NCBI GenBank assembly: GCA_964552035.1
Contig: CAZKFN010000005.1
Location: forward strand, 1 to 50,640
Source of the DNA: CAZKFN01 sp964552035
GTDB lineage: Bacteria > Bacteroidota > Bacteroidia > Flavobacteriales_E > Vicingaceae
DNA length: 50,640 bases
Reading direction: 5' to 3'
Positions 36,575 through 45,071 of the stretch are shown in pieces. Below the pieces are notes generated by a model. That model was not told the origin of the DNA, did not search any database, and saw nothing but the letters and a program-made list of their open reading frames with translations. The position numbers were made by a program, and so were the translations under genes. Position 1 is the first letter of the stretch. Each line of letters begins with the position of its first letter.

Positions 36575-37345
36575 ATGAATGGATCGCCAAAAGTAATTGC
36601 CCACAGAGGAGCTTCAGGAATTGCTCCTGAAAATACCTTGATTGCTTTCCAAAAGGCTTTAGAAATCGGTGTTGACCGAATCGAAATGGATTTAAGACAA
36701 ACTCTGGATGGTGAAGTTGTCGTTATGCATGACAAGACCATTATGCGAACCACCAATGGCTGGGGAAGTGTTCGAAAACTTAGCTTAAAAAAATTAAAAA
36801 GTTACAGTGCCGGTTCATGGTTTCATCCTGACTTTGAGGATGAAAAAACACCTACCTTTAAAGAAGTACTTGAGTTGGTTAATGGACAAACTACCTTGTT
36901 GCTTGAAGTAAAAGATGGAAGTCCTTATCATTATGGTATTGAAAGCAATATTGTTAAACTTGTCAATGAATACCAGGCAAACGATTGGTGCATCGTTCAA
37001 TCCTTTAACGATAGAATTCTAAATAATTTTAAGAAACTTCCTGAACTCCAGAGTGATATGCAAAAGTTATTTGCTGCCTTTATTCCAGTTGCTCCTTTTT
37101 ATGGGGGAAGTAAATTTTCTTATAAGCGTCTAAAGCGATATACTTTTGCAAAGGAAATTAATATTAGCTATAAATATGTAACCCCGAGAGTAGTCCGAAA
37201 AGTACATGAAATGGGCAAAAAAGTCAATGTATGGACGGTTAATGATATGGCTTCTCTAAAAAAGTTCTATGAAATGGGGGTTGATGGTATCATTACAGAT
37301 TATCCTGATCGATTAAAAGACATTATAGCAAACTCCTCTTTGTAG
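36575..37345 (+). CDS. Glycerophosphodiester phosphodiesterase (GDPD family)
   Basis: The 256-residue protein has the GDPD TIM-barrel motifs: AHRGASGIAPENTLIAFQKA with the HRG and catalytic-site residues, RIEMDLRQTLDGEVVVMHD with the metal-binding Glu-Asp pair and the catalytic His, LLEVKDGS, and the end motif VNVWTVNDMASLKKFYEMGVDGIITDYPDRL. It hydrolyses glycerophosphodiesters such as glycerophosphocholine to glycerol-3-phosphate and an alcohol. There is no signal peptide, so it is cytosolic. Length and motif order are normal. It is divergent from the MORN gene (113-base gap), and a pseudogene region follows. Confidence 0.92.
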   Translation: MNGSPKVIAHRGASGIAPENTLIAFQKALEIGVDRIEMDLRQTLDGEVVVMHDKTIMRTTNGWGSVRKLSLKKLKSYSAGSWFHPDFEDEKTPTFKEVLELVNGQTTLLLEVKDGSPYHYGIESNIVKLVNEYQANDWCIVQSFNDRILNNFKKLPELQSDMQKLFAAFIPVAPFYGGSKFSYKRLKRYTFAKEINISYKYVTPRVVRKVHEMGKKVNVWTVNDMASLKKFYEMGVDGIITDYPDRLKDIIANSSL

Positions 37346-37445
37346 CTGCCTTTCTAATAGCTAATCTAAGCTAGCTAAGCTCCTTCTAAAACTTATTAAT
37401 TTAATATAAATTAACTATACTTGATGTAGATTATTGTTTATTGTG

Positions 37446-37859
37446 ATGAAAGGACTAGAATCACTTTTTGTGCTTCTTACCTTTCTATTAATTTTACCTG
37501 CACAAAGCCAAAATTACTATTGTGAGCTTTACAATTTAGATAATGGGTTAAGAAGCATAAACATTCAAAGTATATATATAGAGAACGATGCTTCTATTTG
37601 GTTGGGAACAGATGCAGGGCTTACCCATATCAAAAAAAACTCTTCCAGACATTATCATTCTTCTAACGCCAATTTAATTAGCGACAATGTTCAAGAAATC
37701 ATTAAAGCTTATGATAAAATATGGATCAGAACAAATTCTGGTATAAGCCGACTGGATGGGAATAGCTTTATCAATACTTTTATCTTGCCACCAATAGGGG
37801 ATTATTGCATACCAACAGGCACAATCTACAAGAGACAAAAGGCATTTCCTTTGAATTGA
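37446..37859 (+). pseudogene. Remnant: N-terminus of a propeller-type surface or sensor protein
   Basis: From the ATG at 37446 the frame encodes a signal peptide (MKGLESLFVLLTFLLILPAQ) and then a stretch like the start of a two-component regulator propeller: YCELYNLDNGL, IENDASIWLGTDAGL and KIWIRTNSGISRLDG. These are the repeated IWxGTxxGL blades found in Bacteroidetes hybrid sensors and related proteins. After about 120 residues the frame leaves this family and stops at 37859. A complete protein of this type would have several hundred more residues. The piece is therefore a truncated gene, and its tail overlaps, in another frame, the remnant starting near 37841. Confidence 0.65.
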
Positions 37860-38710
37860 ATAACATTAGAACTTTAGTAGAAGCTGGAATGCCACCTTTT
37901 ACTAAAAGGGATGGAATAGCTAATTTTGAAACACCAAAAGATTTTTCCATACATGCTATTCATAACTTCAACTTTATTACTGCTGTTAAAAATCCGAAGT
38001 ATAACCGTTGGTTTATTCGACCTATTATTCCCTATGCTGCCTTTAATTTTAATCCAGGACCTATAAATTCTTCTCTTGGTTCCAATCAATTGTTTATGGC
38101 TAAAGTTAGCCAGGCAGACATAGAAAAACATAAAACTTCTTTTAATTCCAATTCATATAATATGCCAGAGGGAATTAAAAACTGGCCGGCAACTGGTGAT
38201 TCTACAGTAGGGATGGCAACTGATTTAGCTCCTTTTGTAGATGTCAACCAAAATGGCTGTTATGATCCAGAAAATGGAGATTATCCCATCATAAAAGGAG
38301 AAGAAGCCCTTTATTGAATTAGCCATTCGACTTTTGAAGATATCCCTTATGTTATTAACGTACTTAGAAATGCACACCATATTTGGGATACCTTGTCGCA
38401 TGAGCCTTATAATTACGGACAAAACTATAATTGTATTGATCAAATAACTTTAATAGAAGAGCGTCAAACAGCTGAAGGTCGATTAAATATATATCCTATA
38501 CCTACCAAAGATATTCTGCATCTTAAAGCGGATAAAAAGATTCGAAAAGTTGAGGTTTATAATATGGAAGGGAAATTGGTTTTTACTAAAGAATATCAAC
38601 AGCCACAAACAGTTATTGATTTTAATAATTATGCCATAAGGGTATATTTATTAAATTCATTTATGGAAGATGGAGAAAAAATTAGCAGAAAAATTATGAT
38701 TCACAGGTAA
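37841..38710 (+). pseudogene. Remnant: T9SS cell-surface protein with internal stop
   Basis: From about 37841 the frame starts mid-protein without a start codon: GISFELNNIRTLVEAG, NFETPKDFSIHAIHNFNF, then AFNFNPGP, WPATGDSTVGMATDLAPFVDVNQNGCYDPENGDYP. These are landmarks of a large class of Bacteroidetes surface proteins. A TGA at 38315-38317 interrupts the frame after EEALY, where relatives have a tryptophan. The same frame continues to a T9SS sorting domain (RLNIYPIPTKDILHLKADKK ... ISRKIMIHR) ending at 38710. The spacing between the landmarks is shorter than expected, so internal deletions are also likely. Together with the upstream fragment it forms a decayed chimera. Confidence 0.7.
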
Positions 38711-38785
38711 AATATACCTTTGACTTCTACAGTCATAATTCTTCCTTAAAAAAAGCAATTATCTTTTTTCTATACAGGACTTAAA

Positions 38786-38800
38786 TATGATTAATATCAT
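38786..38800 (+). promoter_or_regulatory. FNR/CRP-type palindrome upstream of ccoI
   Basis: TGAT-TAAT-ATCA (38788-38799) keeps the TGAT-N4-ATCA core of the FNR consensus TTGAT-N4-ATCAA, with both outermost bases differing. It is centred about 50 bases before the ccoI ATG (38844) and heads the cbb3 oxidase locus, a classic target of oxygen-sensing Crp/FNR regulators. The 133-base gap from 38711 holds nothing else recognisable apart from a weak GAACTTTG at 38830. Confidence 0.45.
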
Positions 38801-38843
38801 TCTTTAAGTAATTATTAAAAAGGAATTTTGAACTTTGAATTCC

Positions 38844-41261
38844 ATGAAAAGTACTGAAGTTTTAGAGGAGGAGAAAATTTTTTGCTATCACTGTGGGGAT
38901 GACTGTCTTTCTGAACAAATTTCTTTAGAAGATAAATCCTTTTGTTGTCAGGGTTGTAAAACAGTCTATGAAATTCTTCAGGCTAGTGAAATGCAGGGTT
39001 ATTATGATATAGAAAAGAACCCTGGTATCAATCCAAAAGTTAAGGATTATAATAGATTTGAATATTTAGACAACCCAAATATTCAAGAGCAGCTGATAGA
39101 TTATAAAGACGATAAAATTGTTAAAATCCAATTTCACATTCCACAAATCCATTGTAGCGCGTGTCTTTGGCTGTTAGAAAACCTATATAAACTCCATCGG
39201 GGAATTCATCAAAGTCGTGTTAACTTCCTTAAAAAAGAAGTCTATATCACTTTTGATTATCATCAGTTATCTTTAAGAAAATTGGTGGAATTGCTTGCAA
39301 GCTTAGGTTATGAACCAAGTATAACCTTGGATCATCTTGCCAATAAAAAGAAAAAATCAATCAGCAAACGTTTAATTTATCAAGTTGGGCTGGCAGGTTT
39401 TGCCTTTGGGAATATTATGTTATTTAGCTTGCCAGAATATTTAGGATTGGATTGGGGGACAGATGAAAGTTTTGTGCGCTGGTTTGGTTGGTTAAATCTT
39501 CTTTTAGCTACACCAGTAGCATTTTATAGTGGACAAGATTATTTTAAATCAGCTTGGATTAGCATCAAAAGAAAAAGGTTAAATATCGATGTTCCTATAG
39601 CTATAGGTGTTTTAGCGCTTTATTTAAGAAGTGCTTATGAGGTAATTAGCAAAACAGATGCCGGCTATTTTGACTCACTTTGTGGGCTATTATTTTTTTT
39701 GCTACTTGGGAGAATCTTTCAACAAAAAATCTATTATCAACTTTCATTTGAAAGAGATTATAAATCCTATTTCCCCCTTTTTCTTATCAAACTTGAAAGA
39801 GGGATTGAAAAAAGTACCCCCATTCAAGAAATCCAGAAAGGAGATAAAATTCTGATTAAAAATGGTGAACTTATTCCAGTAGATGGATATCTAATAAAAG
39901 GAGAAGCAAAGATTGACAATAGTTTTGCAACTGGAGAATCTGATCTTATTCAAATTGAAATAGGAGAGAAAATATATGCTGGTGGAAGACAAATAGGCAA
40001 AACAATTGAGCTGGAAGTAATGCGTCCACTTTCACAAAGTAAACTCACTAGACTTTGGAATGATTATGCTCAAGCTAAAGAATTGGAGCTTCATCCAACT
40101 CAGGTTTCTTTTTCTGAAATGACCAATAGTATTTCAAGATGGTTTTCTCCCATTATTCTTATAGTTGCGATTATTTCTGGAATTATACACTGGTCTAATG
40201 GAGCGGGGCATGCCATAGAAGTAGTTACTGCTGTTCTTATCGTAGCTTGCCCTTGCGCTTTAGCCTTAGCAGCACCCTTTACCTTTGGACATGCTATGCG
40301 ATTTCTTGGAAGAGGTGGCTTTTATTTACGTGATGCTCATGTAATTGAACAAATCGCTAAAATCAAACATATCATCTTTGATAAAACAGGAACACTTACT
40401 CATAACCACAGTGGAAAGGTCCAATATTTTGGAAGAAAGTTGACTCATCTTGAAGAGCAACACCTTTATGTTTTATTCAAGCAATCTAATCATCCACTAA
40501 GTAGAAGTATTGCTGAAATTCTACCTCAAACTAAAGGTTGGTCCATTTCTGAGTTTAAAGAAATTCCCTTTAAAGGTATTTCTGCTAAAATAGGAGATAA
40601 AAGTTATAGGTTAGGTTCCAACAAATGGCTAAACAATGGTTCTGAAGAAAACAACAACTCAAGTGTTCACATTGAGATTGATGGTGAATTAATAGGGTAT
40701 TTTACCATTGCTCATGAATTTAGAAATGGGCTGAAGGAATTAATAAATCAACTTCAAAAAGATTATAGCCTATCTATGATTTCAGGAGATCATAAAGGTC
40801 AAAAAGAGCAACTGCAAGAATACTTCCCAAGTAATACTGAAATGTATTTTGAACAAAGTCCAACTGATAAATTACAGTACATTAGAAAACTACAAGACAA
40901 GAATATTTTTTGTATGATGATAGGAGATGGTTTAAATGATGCAGGAGCATTATTGCAGAGTGATGTAGGCATTAGTGTTGCTGAAGATATCAATTCCTTT
41001 TCTCCTGCATGTGATGTTATTTTAGATGCTAGTCAATTTGAAAAGCTTAGTTTATTTCTGGATTTTAATACAACAAGTAGGAAAATTGTCATCCTTAGTT
41101 TTATAATCTCTTTCTTATATAATATTATTGGTTTAAGTTTTGCCGTACAAGGTTTATTGTCACCGGTAATAGCTGCTATACTTATGCCCATAAGTTCAGT
41201 CTCTGTAGTTGGATTTGTAAGTGTCGCTGTATGGTGGAAACAACATCGACTTCAGCTATAA
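38844..41261 (+). CDS. ccoI: Copper-translocating P-type ATPase for cbb3 oxidase assembly
   Basis: I choose the ATG at 38844; the frame is open to TTG 38835, which would add MNS. The 805-residue protein has an N-terminal Cys-rich zinc-binding domain (CYHCGDDC ... CCQGC), then a heavy-metal domain with CSAC at 104-107. The P-type ATPase core has membrane helices, the copper-passage motif CPC (469-471), the phosphorylation site DKTGT with Asp513, and the hinge GDGLNDAGALL. It matches CcoI/FixI, which exports copper to the periplasmic side so that the CuB site of cbb3 oxidase can be loaded. It leads the cco gene run. The first residues MKSTEVLEEEKI are typical in Bacteroidetes. Confidence 0.93.
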   Translation: MKSTEVLEEEKIFCYHCGDDCLSEQISLEDKSFCCQGCKTVYEILQASEMQGYYDIEKNPGINPKVKDYNRFEYLDNPNIQEQLIDYKDDKIVKIQFHIPQIHCSACLWLLENLYKLHRGIHQSRVNFLKKEVYITFDYHQLSLRKLVELLASLGYEPSITLDHLANKKKKSISKRLIYQVGLAGFAFGNIMLFSLPEYLGLDWGTDESFVRWFGWLNLLLATPVAFYSGQDYFKSAWISIKRKRLNIDVPIAIGVLALYLRSAYEVISKTDAGYFDSLCGLLFFLLLGRIFQQKIYYQLSFERDYKSYFPLFLIKLERGIEKSTPIQEIQKGDKILIKNGELIPVDGYLIKGEAKIDNSFATGESDLIQIEIGEKIYAGGRQIGKTIELEVMRPLSQSKLTRLWNDYAQAKELELHPTQVSFSEMTNSISRWFSPIILIVAIISGIIHWSNGAGHAIEVVTAVLIVACPCALALAAPFTFGHAMRFLGRGGFYLRDAHVIEQIAKIKHIIFDKTGTLTHNHSGKVQYFGRKLTHLEEQHLYVLFKQSNHPLSRSIAEILPQTKGWSISEFKEIPFKGISAKIGDKSYRLGSNKWLNNGSEENNNSSVHIEIDGELIGYFTIAHEFRNGLKELINQLQKDYSLSMISGDHKGQKEQLQEYFPSNTEMYFEQSPTDKLQYIRKLQDKNIFCMMIGDGLNDAGALLQSDVGISVAEDINSFSPACDVILDASQFEKLSLFLDFNTTSRKIVILSFIISFLYNIIGLSFAVQGLLSPVIAAILMPISSVSVVGFVSVAVWWKQHRLQL

Positions 41262-41374
41262 AAATCATCCATTTATCAATTCTTTAGTTTCAAGGATATT
41301 AGCAAAATTAAAAGCTGACAAATATCATTTTTTTAAATTGCTGATAGCTACATCTTTGCCTTTTATTAATAACA

Positions 41375-41578
41375 ATGGGTGCACTTATCATTTTAATTCT
41401 TGCAAGCTTAATAGTAGCCATAGGTTTCCTTATAGCATTTATCTGGTCTGTAAGGTCTGGGCAATATGAAGATGGATACACACCTTCAGTAAGAATGTTA
41501 TTTGAAGATACAAAGCCCGTGAAAGAAAAGAAAGACCAACAAATCAATAAAGAAAATCATGCAAATAGAGAAGTTTAA
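41375..41578 (+). CDS. ccoS: cbb3 oxidase assembly protein CcoS
   Basis: The 67-residue protein consists of a single membrane helix (about 4-26, ALIILILASLIVAIGFLIAFIW) followed by SVRSGQYEDGYTPSVRMLFED, the standard CcoS signature, and a basic tail. CcoS is needed for cofactor insertion into the cbb3 oxidase. It lies 113 bases after ccoI, and its end overlaps the ccoN start by 20 bases, so translational coupling is likely. The 113-base gap carries no visible gene or hairpin. Confidence 0.9.
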   Translation: MGALIILILASLIVAIGFLIAFIWSVRSGQYEDGYTPSVRMLFEDTKPVKEKKDQQINKENHANREV

Positions 41579-41939
41579 ATATGATAATAATATCGTAAGA
41601 TTATTCCTCAACGCTACTATCTTCTGGGGAATTACTGGAATGACAGTAGGCTTACTTGTAGCCTTACAATTTGTTTTTCCTGCCTTAAACTTTAATTTAG
41701 AATACACCACTTTTGGAAGAATTCGCCCGCTACATACCAATGCAGTAATTTTTGCATTTGTTGGGAATGGTATTTTTGCTGGAGTATATTATTCTTTACA
41801 GCGTCTTCTTAAAACGAGAATGTATAGTGATAAGCTTAGTAAAATCAACTTTTGGGGTTGGCAATTAATTATTCTTTCCGCCTTAATTACCCTTCCAATG
41901 GGTTTTACTACCTCAAAAGAATATACTAAACTAGAATAA
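41559..41939 (+). CDS. ccoN: Fused CcoN-CcoO, part 1: N-terminal 126 residues, ended by an in-frame TAA
   Basis: This is the beginning of the catalytic subunit of cbb3 cytochrome c oxidase. It starts MQIEKFKYDNNIVRLFLNATIFW and includes the haem b ligand His59 in RPLHTNAVIFAFVGNGIFAG. The frame ends at a TAA (41937-41939) after TTSKEYTKLE. In relatives the next residue is tryptophan followed by PIDIAIA..., and in this window the same frame continues with PIDIDIAIVWIVFGWNMF. So 41559-43709 is one gene with a stop at codon 127. The fragment alone has only the first two or three membrane helices and cannot form an active site. It overlaps the ccoS end by 20 bases. Confidence 0.75.
   Translation: MQIEKFKYDNNIVRLFLNATIFWGITGMTVGLLVALQFVFPALNFNLEYTTFGRIRPLHTNAVIFAFVGNGIFAGVYYSLQRLLKTRMYSDKLSKINFWGWQLIILSALITLPMGFTTSKEYTKLE
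41937..41939 (+). other. In-frame stop codon (TAA) in place of a conserved Trp codon of ccoN
   Basis: Codon 127 of the frame starting at 41559 is TAA. Flanking codons give ...YTKLE-stop-PIDIDIAIVW, in phase with 590 more codons. The base change from TGG to TAA would need two substitutions. Confidence 0.85.
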
Positions 41940-41987
41940 CCTATAGATATCGATATTGCTATAGTATGGATTGTTTTTGGTTGGAAT

Positions 41988-43709
41988 ATGTTTGCCACAA
42001 TTTTAAGAAGAAGAGAAAGGCATTTGTATGTAGCCATTTGGTTTTACATTGCCACTTTTGTTACTGTTGCTGTATTACATATTGTCAACTCCATTGAAAT
42101 TCCTGTAACTTTTATGAAGAGTTACTCTTGGTATGCAGGAGTTCAAGACGCACTTGTACAATGGTGGTATGGACATAATGCTGTTGCGTTTTTCTTAACC
42201 ACTCCATATTTAGGTTTGATGTACTACTTTGTACCTAAAGCCGCCAATCGACCTGTTTATTCATACAGGCTATCAATTATTCACTTTTGGGCATTGATTT
42301 TCTTATACATTTGGGCAGGACCTCATCACTTATTATATACTGCCTTACCAGAGTGGGTACAATCCCTTGGTGTAGTGTTTTCTATTATGCTTATAGCTCC
42401 TTCTTGGGGAGGTATGATTAACGGACTTTTAACGCTAAGAGGAGTTTGGGACAAAGTACGTGATAGTGCCGTATTAAAGTTTTTTGTAGTTGCAATTACT
42501 GCATATGGTATGGCAACTTTTGAAGGGCCTATGTTGTCTCTTAAGAATGTGAGTGCTATTGCACACTATACCGATTGGATTGTAGCACACGTTCACGTTG
42601 GGGCATTGGGTTGGAATGGATTCCTAACTTTTGGAATGCTTTATTACTTATTCCCTAAACTATTTAGGACTAAATTATATTCTGAGAAATTAGCCAACTT
42701 CCACTTTTGGATTGGAACACTAGGAATACTCTTTTATGCCATACCATTGTATTGGGCGGGTTTTGCACAAAGCCAAATGTGGAATGAATTTACAGCAGAT
42801 GGATTCTTACAGTATCCAAACTTCCTTGAGACGGTAACCAATATTATTCCAATGTATGCTTATCGTGCATTTGGTGGAGCTTTATATTTAACTGGAGCTA
42901 TTGTAATGGTTTTTAACCTTGCATTAACTGCTAAATCAGGAAGCTTCTTAAAAGAAGAAGAAGCTGAAGCTCCAGCATTAAAGCCAATTGCTAAAGGTGG
43001 AATAAAAGACGACCACTGGCATCGCTGGATTGAGCGCAGGCCCACTCAGTTGTTAATTGCCTCTTTAATAGTTATTTTAATTGGAGGAATAGTAGAAATG
43101 GTGCCTACTTTCTTAGTTAAATCAAACGTTCCAACAATAGAAAGTGTAAAACCATACACCCCTTTAGAACTTCAAGGAAGAGACATATACATTGCTGAAG
43201 GATGTAACAATTGCCATAGCCAGATGATTCGACCATTTCGATCAGAAACAGAACGCTATGGTGAATACTCCAAAGCTGGAGAGTTTGTTTATGATCATCC
43301 TTTCTTATGGGGTTCAAAGCGAACGGGACCAGATCTTCATCGTGAAGGTAGTAAGAAATTAAGAAAGCCAGATGCATGGCATTACAAACATATGTATGAT
43401 CCAAGAGATGTTTCACCAGGTTCTATAATGCCTTCATATCCTTGGTTGTTAGATCAAGAAATTGATACGGCAGTAACTGCTAGGAAAATTCGTGCAATGA
43501 TTAAACTGGGGGTTCCTTATGAGGAGGATTTTCCAGAAAAAGCAAACGACGACCTTATGGCGCAAGCAACAGATATTGCTGAAGGAATGCGTGAACAGCT
43601 AGAAGAAGAAGGTTTTGAGGTTGCGCCTAATCGAAAAATTATTGCACTTATAGCCTATATGCAAAGGTTAGGAGTAGACATAGAAAAAGGGAAAACTGAA
43701 GAAAAATAA
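41988..43709 (+). CDS. ccoNO: Fused CcoN-CcoO, part 2: rest of the oxidase subunit I and the CcoO cytochrome
   Basis: This piece continues the frame of 41559 after the internal stop; the first downstream ATG is 41988 (MFATILRRRERHLYVAIWFY). It carries the CuB and haem ligands His206 in WWYGHNAVAFF, His256 and His257 in GPHHLLY, and His344 and His346 in VAHVHVG (numbered from 41559). After about residue 480 comes the CcoO cytochrome with a haem c site Cys549-x-x-Cys552-His553 in EGCNNCHSQMIRPFRSE, then GPDLHREG and MPSYPWL. The CcoN-CcoO fusion is typical of Bacteroidetes. The coding region shows no other damage, so loss of function, if real, is recent, or the stop is a sequencing error. Confidence 0.85.
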   Translation: MFATILRRRERHLYVAIWFYIATFVTVAVLHIVNSIEIPVTFMKSYSWYAGVQDALVQWWYGHNAVAFFLTTPYLGLMYYFVPKAANRPVYSYRLSIIHFWALIFLYIWAGPHHLLYTALPEWVQSLGVVFSIMLIAPSWGGMINGLLTLRGVWDKVRDSAVLKFFVVAITAYGMATFEGPMLSLKNVSAIAHYTDWIVAHVHVGALGWNGFLTFGMLYYLFPKLFRTKLYSEKLANFHFWIGTLGILFYAIPLYWAGFAQSQMWNEFTADGFLQYPNFLETVTNIIPMYAYRAFGGALYLTGAIVMVFNLALTAKSGSFLKEEEAEAPALKPIAKGGIKDDHWHRWIERRPTQLLIASLIVILIGGIVEMVPTFLVKSNVPTIESVKPYTPLELQGRDIYIAEGCNNCHSQMIRPFRSETERYGEYSKAGEFVYDHPFLWGSKRTGPDLHREGSKKLRKPDAWHYKHMYDPRDVSPGSIMPSYPWLLDQEIDTAVTARKIRAMIKLGVPYEEDFPEKANDDLMAQATDIAEGMREQLEEEGFEVAPNRKIIALIAYMQRLGVDIEKGKTEEK

Positions 43710-43714
43710 ACAAA

Positions 43715-43918
43715 ATGCTAAAGTTCATCAAGCAAAATATGTCAACCATAGGAGGAATTGAAATCTTTCCAATAATCTCCTTCCTCATCTTTTTTATCTT
43801 TTTTATTGGCCTATTTATTTGGGTTTTAAGAATGAAAAAGAAAGATATGGACGACTTGGCTAATATGCCTTTAAATGACAATGAAACAACTAATAATCAA
43901 ATAACCGACAACAATTGA
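43715..43918 (+). CDS. ccoQ: cbb3 oxidase small subunit CcoQ-like
   Basis: The 67-residue protein has one membrane helix (about 18-42, FPIISFLIFFIFFIGLFIWVLRM). The charged cytoplasmic segment KKKDMDDLANMPLND is the typical end of Bacteroidetes CcoQ-like peptides. It sits between ccoNO (5 bases after its stop) and ccoP (12 bases before its start), where ccoQ is expected. CcoQ stabilises the oxidase complex in other bacteria. The sequence is short, so the call depends strongly on position. The stop is TGA, which shows that this organism reads TGA as a stop. Confidence 0.8.
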   Translation: MLKFIKQNMSTIGGIEIFPIISFLIFFIFFIGLFIWVLRMKKKDMDDLANMPLNDNETTNNQITDNN

Positions 43919-43930
43919 AAATCGTTTGTT

Positions 43931-45067
43931 ATGAAAATAAAACCCAAGCTAATTGCTCTTACCTTAATCACATTAACTCCAATTTTATCTTTTGGGGTCA
44001 ACAACAGTATAGCTAAAGCATCTGGAATGTCAGATGCCCTATTATTTAGCCTATTAATCTCGATTATTCTTTTACTTTTATTTATAATTTTGGCTCTATC
44101 TAAAAGCATTAAGAGTATTGCTGAACTTTCAAACTTTGAGGAAGCAAAAAATAAAGGGGAAGATGCTTCTAATAAAAAGTTTAAAGCAGCACTAAGCTTA
44201 GCTATTTTATCTCTAATTAGCTTTAGTACTCTTGCTCAAAATAACACCCATATTGACGTTGAATTTGTAATGGGTAACACCTTATTTTGGATTTTAATTT
44301 CAATCATTATTATTTTGAGTGTATTCGTTTTTATCTTATATAAATCGCTCAAGTCAATAGTTAAACTAAGTGAAGGAGAAGACTTATCAGTTCGTAGTGA
44401 GGGATTTTTTGGAAGTAGTGTCCCCATAGAAGATGAAGAAGAAATTATGCTAGACCACGTCTATGATGGAATTCGTGAGCTAGATAACGACTTACCTCCT
44501 TGGTGGGTTTATTTATTTTATGCTACTATTATCTTTTCAGTGATTTATCTTATCCGTTATCAAGTTACAGGTCATGGATTATCGGGGGTAGAAGAATATG
44601 AATTAGAAATGGCAAAAGCAGCAGCTCAAAAAGAGCAAAGAATGGCCGAAATTGGAGAAGATATGATTACCGAAGATAATGTTACTTTCTTATCGGATGA
44701 AGTTAGTATAAACGCTGGAGAAGCGATTTATAAAAGGAACTGTGCTTCTTGTCATGGTCAGCTTGGAGAGGGTGGCGCTGGCCCAAACCTCAGCGATAAA
44801 TATTGGATTCATGGTGGAAGCATACAAGATATTTTTTCTGTAATTAAATATGGCGTACCTGAAAAAGGGATGATTGCTTGGGAAAGTATTTTCAAACCAG
44901 AGCAAATACAAGAAGTAGCAAGTTATATCATGACCTTAGAAGGCACGAATCCACCCAACCCTAAAGCCCCTGAAGGAGATTTATATGAAGCAAAAGAACT
45001 GAAGTCAAAAGATAAAGAAGACAAAGTAGAAGAAGCTAATGAAGAGATAGAAAAAGAAGAAGCCTAG
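43931..45067 (+). CDS. ccoP: cbb3 oxidase subunit III, CcoP (single haem)
   Basis: The 378-residue protein has an N-terminal membrane region, the CcoP helix PPWWVYLFYATIIFSVIYLI (about 194-214), and a cytochrome c domain with CASCH (Cys271, Cys274, His275) in KRNCASCHGQLGEGGAGPNLSDKYWIHGG. The axial ligand methionine is probably in GMIAWESIFKPEQI. The C-terminal 50 residues are acidic and lysine-rich. There is one haem site, as usual in Bacteroidetes, against two in Proteobacteria. The N-terminal 160 residues contain two similar units, each a hydrophobic leader followed by a helix and a (K/S)SIKSIAELS-like segment, an internal duplication described in the findings. Confidence 0.9.
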   Translation: MKIKPKLIALTLITLTPILSFGVNNSIAKASGMSDALLFSLLISIILLLLFIILALSKSIKSIAELSNFEEAKNKGEDASNKKFKAALSLAILSLISFSTLAQNNTHIDVEFVMGNTLFWILISIIIILSVFVFILYKSLKSIVKLSEGEDLSVRSEGFFGSSVPIEDEEEIMLDHVYDGIRELDNDLPPWWVYLFYATIIFSVIYLIRYQVTGHGLSGVEEYELEMAKAAAQKEQRMAEIGEDMITEDNVTFLSDEVSINAGEAIYKRNCASCHGQLGEGGAGPNLSDKYWIHGGSIQDIFSVIKYGVPEKGMIAWESIFKPEQIQEVASYIMTLEGTNPPNPKAPEGDLYEAKELKSKDKEDKVEEANEEIEKEEA

Positions 45068-45071
45068 TGGT

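Noticed and set aside
37355..37380. AGCT-rich palindromic stretch after the GDPD gene as a terminator
   Set aside because: It contains overlapping short AGCT palindromes but no stable single stem and no following T run.
37841..43709. Reassignment of a stop codon (TGA or TAA read as Trp)
   Set aside because: One interruption is TGA and the other TAA. TGA ends ccoQ and ccoH, TAA ends many intact genes here, and TGG is the normal Trp codon.
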